Shown: in pieces, positions 62,701-64,000 of the stretch
Numbering within the stretch: position 1 is the first letter of the stretch
How the letters are laid out: each line of letters begins with the position of its first letter
Origin: Halictus rubicundus
Taxonomy: Eukaryota; Arthropoda; Insecta; Hymenoptera; Halictidae
Assembly: GCF_050948215.1 (NCBI RefSeq)
Contig: NC_135158.1
Span: 2,403,822 to 2,467,821 of the forward strand
DNA: 64,000 nucleotides
Reading direction: 5' to 3'
The notes under the pieces: generated by a model
Told to the model about the DNA's origin: nothing
Databases searched by the model: none
What the model saw: the letters and a program-made list of their open reading frames with translations, nothing else
Program-made: the position numbers and the translations under genes

Positions 62701-63729
62701 GAAATTCGGCAGCGCTTATGTCATTTATGAACGACATTCGCCAGTGCAATTTCATTTCGCATGAAAGTGGTATCGCTCGGTGAGAGGTACATTGACGGTC
62801 AAAAGTGTTCAGTAAATTTATGGACGAAATTCGGGAGTATAATTTTATTACAAACGAAAACAACATGGCCGAGTGAGAGGTACATGGATGTTGAAAATTA
62901 TTTAGACCCTGTTGCGTGTAACTGCAACAAAATATGCGGGAAATATAAATTTTTGTTCCAATGAAATCGGAACTACCTTCTGCTAAATTTCAACACTAAT
63001 TTCGCTAGAAAAAGAGTACGATAATTTTCAACTAAAGCTCGAAGCCGCTTCGTGCCTTTTCAAACAGCACTATGCAAACAATTAGGAACTGTCTGGGTGA
63101 AACCAGGATCAATTCTCGATCAGGATTTTCTCGATCAAGCCTGCAACCTAGAAATACTCCCACATTCTTAGCACCGATAGAAATATTCAAAGTCACTTGA
63201 CCATTTTATGGCTTTCGGAGAAAATCAATTGGAAAATCATGGTATGCGAGCAACGATCCATAACGTTGAATATTCCAAGTGAAACAGCTATTTCCTCGTA
63301 TCCGCTGAATATTCCTTCGAGCCTTCGAGCATGCTCAAAGAGAATTCTCTATCAAGATCACTATAAAAACAGATGAATGTACTCACCGGATGTAGGGTAT
63401 GTTCGCAGGGACGTGGTATTTCGATCCAGGATCGAAATCGTCTTCGGATCTAAGCACCGGAGGTTTGATCCCAGCATATTGCTCCATCAGACGATGCCAA
63501 TGGCAATTATACTCCTCTCTGTTGATATAACCGCGGAACACGTCCCACCTCCATCTGTCCATCGCTATACTGAATGGCAGCATCACCAATTTATCCATCG
63601 CCAGGGTGAATAAATAATTAATGTCCGCCGCGGACTCGTCGATGTACTTATTCCCTAATCCCAGAGTCTGCAGATGCTTAGGCGTGGCGACGCTTAGGGC
63701 AACTGCCTGGCCGACTGCCTCGTGGAAAC
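14584..63729 (-). CDS. Ance-3: Ance-like (peptidase family M2, ACE homologue), 5'-partial, four exons in window
   Basis: This is the C-terminal half of an angiotensin-converting-enzyme homologue, encoded by exons 63729-63387, 37037-36897, 19946-19780 and 14729-14584. The introns are about 26.3, 17.0 and 5.1 kb. All junctions are GT/AG and the phases match, giving 264 residues and a stop. Family landmarks appear in order: FHEA with the third zinc-ligand Glu, STPKHL-like ATPKHL, DKLVMLPF, RWRWDVF, KYHVP, PYIR, VLQFQ, PLHRCD and DWLRTEN. The HExxH exon must lie past the right edge. The Asp that follows EAIG in active ACEs is Gln here, and the Tyr after PYIR (Y523 of testis ACE) is Asn, so dipeptidase activity is doubtful. 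The C-terminus is a hydrophobic tail. Family assignment is firm. The Ance-3 symbol is inferred from the predicted inactivity, the anchor and linkage to vajk genes. Confidence 0.9.
14730..16977. other. Ance-like intron, unique part
   Basis: This lies between the terminal exon and the 42-bp repeat array. The ORFs of 200 and 217 codons at 15572-16478 overlap in different frames and match no family I recognise. A short (GATC)n run occurs at about 16515-16530. Confidence 0.5.
16978..17880. repeat. 42-bp tandem array with 336-bp higher-order period
   Basis: About 21 units of 42 bases of the type GGGCCATCGAGTAAGAGAGG followed by ACTCAATTTTATTATTTATT. Variant units (Ccgtggattaag, ccatggaataag, ccatcgagtacg) recur in a fixed order: the block near 17144 repeats from 17480, which is eight units or 336 bases later. 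Because 42 is a multiple of three, two frames stay open and give repetitive ORFs of 102-167 codons. I regard these as by-products. Confidence 0.95.
17881..18432. repeat. Diverged remnants of the 42-bp repeat family
   Basis: This contains decayed fragments such as TTATTCTTATCGTTCG, CGATTAAGAGGTACATTATTC and GGTCCAGAACGAACGATACA. They resemble units of both neighbouring arrays, so the stretch seems to join them. Confidence 0.5.
18433..18630. repeat. 42-bp array in inverted orientation
   Basis: Four to five units of CGATGGTCCAGAATAAATGG followed by CAAGAGTGAGTCCTCTATTACT. The period is 42 bases. Its reverse complement aligns with the unit of the 16978-17880 array with about 7 differences in 44 positions, so the two arrays are one family in opposite orientation. 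Confidence 0.85.
18631..19779. other. Ance-like intron next to the GWSY exon
   Basis: No gene or clear repeat apart from a short CT run near 18858-18872. The ORFs are short and match nothing recognised. Confidence 0.5.
19780..19946 (-). CDS. Ance-3: Ance-like exon: PWQETLQEAIG to GWSY
   Basis: The acceptor is tctttcgatcgcag and the donor GTGAGAAAC. The translation runs RLMEKGSSAPWQETLQEAIGEG, LDASALREYFRPLEDWLRTEN and VGWSY. This lines up without gaps with the family segment that reads RPWxEAxxxxTGxxxMSASAxLxYFxPLxxWLxxEN and ends at GW. It is a standard ACE C-terminal helix region. The exon lies about 17 kb from the preceding one, across an intron crowded with satellite arrays. Confidence 0.92.
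19947..21119. other. Ance-like intron, no feature recognised
   Basis: Unique-looking sequence between the PWQETLQ exon and the 194-bp array. The 116-codon minus-strand ORF at 20430-20780 shows no family motif. Confidence 0.5.
21120..22214. repeat. 194-bp tandem array
   Basis: The marker CGATCATCCTTCAAGATATT recurs at 21302, 21496, 21690, 21884 and 22078, giving an exact 194-base period and about 5.6 units. Two subtypes alternate (GGTCGATTCGGATACCCA and GGTCGATTCCGATACCTA; CTTCTCTTCG and CTTTTTTTCG), so the higher-order period is 388. The unit core is GAACGAAATAAAATGGAGAT, then GCAAGTGCATGTGAGCTCTG and a TTTTTTTC stretch. Confidence 0.95.
22870..23900. repeat. Degenerate array of about 165-bp units
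   Basis: Phrases such as AATGGTCCTCCAGC, CGCTGTCNTTTTAGTCAACG (and GCCATTTTGGTCAGCG), TTTAGTCAAnTT and AACGATTTnnAnTC recur at roughly 150-175-base spacing (near 23050, 23205, 23350, 23523, 23690, 23855). The units are strongly diverged, so this is an old array. Confidence 0.65.
23901..25458. other. Ance-like intron, no gene recognised
   Basis: Unique-looking sequence up to the 156-bp array. The ORFs here (about 100 codons or fewer) carry no recognisable motif. Confidence 0.5.
25459..28490. repeat. 156-bp satellite array with 468-bp higher-order period
   Basis: GTCAGAAGAG recurs every 156 bases (25459, 25615, 25771, 25927 and onwards), giving about 19.4 units. From 25615 to about 27955, three subtypes follow in fixed order: GAGAGCCAC with CATC; TTTAAG with CTCGAGAGACAC and GTTTTCTCTTC; CTTGAGAGACAC with GATTTCTCTTC. 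The higher-order unit is 468 bases in five nearly identical copies. The last four units are more diverged. Each monomer contains the dyad ATCGAGAG ... CTCTCGAT. Confidence 0.97.
28491..29750. other. Ance-like intron with decayed edge of the 156-bp array
   Basis: At 28575-28640 the sequence (CCTTAAGCTGTGTATTCACT, then GTCGAAGGCAATTCACACGA) is a diverged relative of the 156-bp unit. The remainder is unique-looking and holds no recognised gene. Confidence 0.5.
29751..30115. repeat. Two diverged copies of the 194-bp unit
   Basis: GAGATATTCGAACGAAATAA, then GAGATAGCGAGCGCATGTTA and TTTTTTCACAATTTTTCGTCG (from 29777), and a second, weaker copy from about 29955. They match the 21120-22214 unit in order and spacing. 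Confidence 0.75.
30116..30879. other. Ance-like intron, no gene recognised
   Basis: The 208-codon minus-strand ORF (30272-30898) shows no domain, signal peptide or splice context that I can support. Confidence 0.5.
30880..31400. repeat. Degenerate array of about 81-bp units
   Basis: CGTCAAAGAACGACTTCACAAT, then TTATTTCCCAAGCCTGTGACTC, recur at about 30996, 31076, 31160, 31240 and 31320 (80-84-base spacing), with an alternation that makes 30996 and 31240 the closest pair. Earlier weak copies start near 30880. Confidence 0.75.
31401..32556. other. Ance-like intron, A+T-rich, no gene recognised
   Basis: Short ORFs only. Nothing with a family motif or convincing splice signals in context. Confidence 0.5.
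32557..32895. repeat. Two further diverged copies of the 194-bp unit
   Basis: GAGATAATTGAACGGAATAA, then AAATAGTAGGTGTATGTTAG, CTCACTCGGTAAGGGTAGGAAA-like sequence and CCATTGAGTGACACCTGTCAG, run from about 32570. A second copy runs from about 32765. The collinear match to the 21120-22214 unit is clear. Confidence 0.8.
32896..36896. other. Ance-like intron, no gene recognised
   Basis: ORFs of 150-170 codons at 33029-33541 overlap in two frames and on the other strand. A 139-codon minus-strand ORF lies at 34764-35183. None has a recognisable domain or a plausible promoter and splice setting. Confidence 0.5.
36897..37037 (-). CDS. Ance-3: Ance-like exon: NFVAGVLQFQ to AGRILG
   Basis: The acceptor is a pyrimidine stretch ending tttttccag and the donor is GTGAGTGG. 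The first base completes the Arg codon of PYIR. The translation NFVAGVLQFQLYRAMCNAAG then PLHRCDFYRSPEAGRILG matches the ACE helix VSFIVQFQFHxALCxAAG and the PLHxCDIYxSxxAG segment, including both conserved Cys. The first complete residue is Asn, where catalytically active family members have Tyr (Y523 in testis ACE). A 12-residue QRSLDDPRR-type stretch replaces the shorter loop usually seen between AAG and PLH. Confidence 0.92.
37038..39719. other. 26-kb Ance-like intron, proximal part
   Basis: Contains one complete inverted-repeat element (37815-37961). Nothing else is recognised. Confidence 0.5.
37815..37961. mobile_element. MITE-like inverted-repeat element, copy 2
   Basis: This 147-base, non-coding element starts TAGACTACGGAT and ends TTGCATAAAGATCCGCGGTC then TA. 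The inverted termini and the TA at each end suggest a Tc1/mariner-type non-autonomous element, which is inference. Confidence 0.6.
39840..40770. repeat. Compound 111/141-bp tandem array
   Basis: GCCTTGAAGAATCATGTCAGG recurs at 40105, 40216, 40357, 40468, 40609 and 40745, with a first copy near 39994. Spacings alternate between 111 and about 141 bases. The 111-base unit ends CCAGAAGCATTCnAACATTAG. The longer one inserts GCAACACAACAAGGTGCCAT, then GGTGCCATTTCTATGCCTCG and TTCAATAAAGAGAGC. A diverged start is visible from about 39840. Confidence 0.9.
41084..41105. repeat. (CT)n microsatellite
   Basis: An uninterrupted CT run about 1.3 kb upstream of the first vajk-like promoter. Confidence 0.85.
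42224..42249. repeat. (GAAAC)n microsatellite
   Basis: Four to five copies of GAAAC about 190 bases upstream of the first vajk-like TATA box. Confidence 0.85.
42436..42466 (+). promoter_or_regulatory. Core promoter of the first vajk-like gene (TATA + initiator)
   Basis: TATATAAG at 42436-42443 is followed by TCAGC at 42462-42466, close to the arthropod initiator TCAGT. The initiator A lies 28 bases after the first T of the TATA box. The ATG follows about 48 bases later, which gives a short 5' UTR as is usual for cuticle genes. Confidence 0.75.
42512..44225 (+). CDS. Vajk-like PYPV-repeat cuticular protein A (372 aa, two exons)
   Basis: Exon 1 is 42512-42523 (MRIL, donor gtacgt) and exon 2 is 43119-44225 (acceptor ggttgcag), ending at TAA. 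The joined N-terminus MRILVYTAAIALLISAAWA is a signal peptide that no single ORF shows. Residues 20-42 are charged and end in KKQEKR before Gly43, a dibasic processing-type site. A Gly/Tyr/His-rich segment follows (GLGYGYSYDGG to GGHVLDHGH). The remainder is a long array of VPYPVEK, VPVPVKV and QPYPVEK units. The tail returns to His/Gly/Tyr (HHEHDHGYSTGYS). There is no Rebers-Riddiford chitin-binding domain. The composition and the repeats match the insect Vajk family of secreted cuticular proteins. The gene lies inside an Ance-like intron on the opposite strand. Which Drosophila vajk it corresponds to cannot be decided here. Confidence 0.92.
44226..49510. other. Between vajk-like genes A and B, no gene recognised
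   Basis: The 3' UTR of gene A lies here. No canonical AATAAA is close to it, only AATATA-type sequence near 44661. Many ORFs of 60-130 codons occur but none shows a signal peptide, repeats or family motif that I recognise. Confidence 0.45.
49511..49518 (+). promoter_or_regulatory. TATA box of the second vajk-like gene
   Basis: TATATAAG lies 109 bases upstream of the ATG at 49620. It has the same octamer as the first gene of the cluster. No clear TCAGT initiator is visible 25-35 bases downstream. Confidence 0.65.
49620..51655 (+). CDS. Vajk-like PYPV-repeat cuticular protein B (410 aa, three exons)
   Basis: The exons are 49620-49631 (MNCT), 50225-50426 and 50637-51655. Donors are gtacgt and gtgcgt, acceptors are gttgcag and cttgcag, and the frame closes exactly. 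Exon 2 completes the signal peptide (RNIMVMLLVFAATSSCFAA) and adds a basic, Gln/Lys/Arg-rich segment with one Cys, ending KR before Gly at the splice junction, which looks like a dibasic cleavage site. Exon 3 opens with an acidic stretch (DEYNEPLELSHLDVG, then Ser/Glu/Asp/His-rich). It continues with VTVVKKVAVPYPV and a long series of VPYPVKV, KPVPVPV and DRPVPVKV units. It ends without a Gly-rich tail (EGDSAIESSALEYHEFAR). The extra basic exon and the acidic linker set it apart from its paralogues. The assignment is by repeat type and gene layout. Confidence 0.9.
50076..50172. repeat. Short tandem repeat, GCAAACTCAC-like, in intron 1 of gene B
   Basis: About nine decayed units of 9-12 bases built on GCAAACT(C/T)A(C/T) lie 50-150 bases before the acceptor at 50224, inside the first intron of vajk-like gene B. 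Confidence 0.8.
51933..52126. mobile_element. MITE-like inverted-repeat element, copy 3
   Basis: It starts TAGACTGCGGATTTTATGCA and ends TGCATAACAATCCACAGTCT. The termini are inverted repeats with about 18 of 20 positions matching. It is 194 bases long and non-coding. It lies 280 bases past the stop of vajk-like gene B. Confidence 0.65.
52033..52038 (+). terminator. Possible ATTAAA polyadenylation signal of the second vajk-like gene
   Basis: ATTAAA lies 377 bases after the stop codon of gene B. It falls inside the inverted-repeat element at 51933-52126, so the element may supply the 3' end. A canonical AATAAA occurs further on at 52377-52382 and is the alternative. Confidence 0.3.
54341..54361. 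mobile_element. Solo end of the inverted-repeat element family
   Basis: TTGCATAAAGATCCGCGGTC then T is identical to the right terminus of the element at 37815-37961. No convincing left end is found upstream. Confidence 0.45.
54647..54687 (+). promoter_or_regulatory. Core promoter of the third vajk-like gene
   Basis: TATATAAA lies at 54647-54654 and an arthropod initiator TCAGT at 54683-54687. The spacing of 36-38 bases is a little longer than the usual 28-32, so the real start could be a few bases upstream of the TCAGT. The ATG follows at 54721. Confidence 0.65.
54721..56522 (+). CDS. Vajk-like PYPV/PYTV-repeat protein C, coiled-coil N-terminus, basic tail (445-446 aa)
   Basis: The exons are 54721-54732 (MGRL), about 55027-55517 and 55685-56522. 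The second acceptor is a cagcag tandem, so exon 2 may start at 55027 or 55030, adding or omitting one Gln. The exon 2 donor gtacag and the acceptor tttcag rejoin VPYPV to HVPYEV. After the signal peptide (PSIIAFLCLSIALSCAA) comes an Ala/Glu/Lys/Arg helix (ERAAELAVEKAAERAAERAV), probably a coiled coil. A polar region with repeated DDWRR(F/Y)P follows, then the repeats. These favour PYTVEK, VPYEVKV and KPYPVPV over the plain PYPVEK of the other genes. The C-terminus is Lys/Arg-rich (SRPRRRPVRTRQKGI). It is the most divergent member of the cluster, and its family membership follows from the repeats and exon pattern. Confidence 0.88.
56523..59623. other. Between vajk-like genes C and D
   Basis: Holds a (GCTGC)n run (58186-58214) and simple CT/GCTC repeats near 59555-59600. 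The 186-codon minus-strand ORF at 57543-58103 has no recognisable motif. Confidence 0.45.
58186..58214. repeat. (GCTGC)n microsatellite
   Basis: Five to six perfect copies of the pentamer GCTGC. Confidence 0.9.
59624..59630 (+). promoter_or_regulatory. TATA box of the fourth vajk-like gene
   Basis: TATAAAA lies 78 bases upstream of the ATG at 59702. A possible start lies in TCCAGT at 59655-59660, about 34 bases downstream. Confidence 0.65.
59702..61678 (+). CDS. Vajk-like PYPV-repeat cuticular protein D, Gly-rich (385 aa, two exons)
   Basis: Exon 1 is 59702-59713 (MKIL, donor gtgagt) and exon 2 is 60533-61678 (acceptor tttcttgcag). The signal peptide MKILVPLLFLGLLAAGHC is followed by a Ser/Lys/Glu stretch ending KKQEKR before Gly42, the same site as in the first gene of the cluster. 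Next comes a glycine domain of GGGYGG and GGYGGGY units (about nt 60677-60810). The long array of PYPVEKK, VPYPVKV and QPYPVEK units follows. The protein ends in Gly-rich, Tyr-containing sequence (EHGGGGGGGGYEGDYGG, then SSYGDHSY). Tyr- and Gly-rich ends suit cross-linking in cuticle, which is inference. It shares layout and processing site with gene A and is probably its closest relative. Confidence 0.93.
62011..62016 (+). terminator. AATAAA polyadenylation signal of the fourth vajk-like gene
   Basis: A canonical AATAAA lies 333 bases after the TAA stop at 61678 and is the first such hexamer on this strand after the gene. Confidence 0.6.
62017..63386. other. Ance-like intron between vajk-like gene D and the FHEA exon
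   Basis: Contains a 9-base tandem CGTTTCCTA at 62220-62254. No gene recognised. Confidence 0.5.
62220..62254. repeat. (CGTTTCCTA)n minisatellite
   Basis: About four copies of a 9-base unit, the last one slightly changed. Confidence 0.85.
63387..63729 (-). CDS. Ance-3: Ance-like exon: third zinc ligand through PYIR
   Basis: This is the most 5' exon visible. It follows an acceptor ending gcag and begins with two bases that complete a Gly codon, then FHEAVGQAVALS. It ends in CG before the donor GTGAGTAC, splitting the Arg codon of PYIR. It carries the Glu of FHEA that completes zinc binding in this family. It also carries the Lys and His of KYHVP, equivalent to K511 and H513 of testis ACE, and the Tyr of PYIR, equivalent to Y520. 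The residue after EAVG is Gln where active enzymes have Asp. The acidic linker DDFDPGSK matches the family pattern. Confidence 0.93.
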
Positions 63730-64000
63730 CTGCGTCACAATAACCGCCAATTAGAACAATGGGTACCCTCAAAATTTCTTTCTCGCGTACTGACTTCATA
63801 AAAAAATTCGAATATTAAAAATGTTGACCTTTTGAGAGAGTCCGAATATTATCGCGAGTGCCTGCGTAGGCTTAGGGCAAGTATGCGAGCGGTACGAGCT
63901 AGTCGATCTCTGGGCGGTGAAGCCGAAACAAATAAACAAATAGATAGAACAATAGAACCGGGTCCAGGGTCTCGGCTACTTCGGCTAAAAACCGTTCGAA

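Noticed and set aside
62017..64000. Search for the HExxH zinc-motif exon of the Ance-like gene or a Nimrod/EGF-type gene
   Set aside because: No such exon was found between gene D and the right edge apart from 63387-63729. The catalytic exon presumably lies outside the window.

Overview
The window looks like nuclear DNA from an insect, most likely a hymenopteran (the order is inferred). It has spliced genes with very long introns, TATA-driven cuticle genes with a minute first coding exon, microsatellites and satellite arrays. It has no operons or prokaryotic signals. Two kinds of gene are supported.

(1) On the minus strand, the 3' half of an angiotensin-converting-enzyme-like gene (peptidase family M2, Ance-3-like) enters from the right edge and runs about 49 kb leftward. 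Its exons are 63729-63387, 37037-36897, 19946-19780 and 14729-14584, with a polyadenylation signal at 14503-14498. The four exons join in phase with GT/AG sites into 264 residues. The exon with the HExxH zinc motif lies beyond the right edge. Two residues needed for peptidase activity appear replaced, and the protein ends in a hydrophobic tail like a GPI-anchor signal.

(2) On the plus strand, inside the 26-kb intron of that gene, sit four paralogous secreted valine/proline/tyrosine-rich cuticular proteins of the Vajk (PYPV-repeat) type. Their coding spans are 42512-44225, 49620-51655, 54721-56522 and 59702-61678. Each starts with a four-codon exon that is split from the rest of the signal peptide by an intron, and each has a TATA box upstream. 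In Drosophila, vajk genes and Ance-3 belong to the Nimrod gene cluster (from memory), so this window is probably the equivalent locus. No Nimrod (EGF/NIM-repeat) gene is visible here.

Layout: 1-14.5 kb is 3' flank without a recognisable gene, with a degenerate short-repeat patch at 8.5-8.9 kb. 14.5-37 kb holds the last three Ance exons separated by introns full of tandem repeats: a 42-bp array with a 336-bp higher-order period and an inverted relative; a 194-bp array; a degenerate array of about 165 bp; and a 156-bp array with a 468-bp higher-order period. 37-42 kb is intron with a 111/141-bp array. 42.4-62.0 kb is the vajk cluster. 62-64 kb holds intron and the most 5' Ance exon in view. A short inverted-repeat (MITE-like) element family and dispersed copies of the 194-bp unit recur across the window.

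The Vajk proteins are probably structural components of the cuticle. The Ance-like protein is probably a cell-surface, catalytically impaired M2 homologue. The sequence shows their physical nesting but does not show a shared function.
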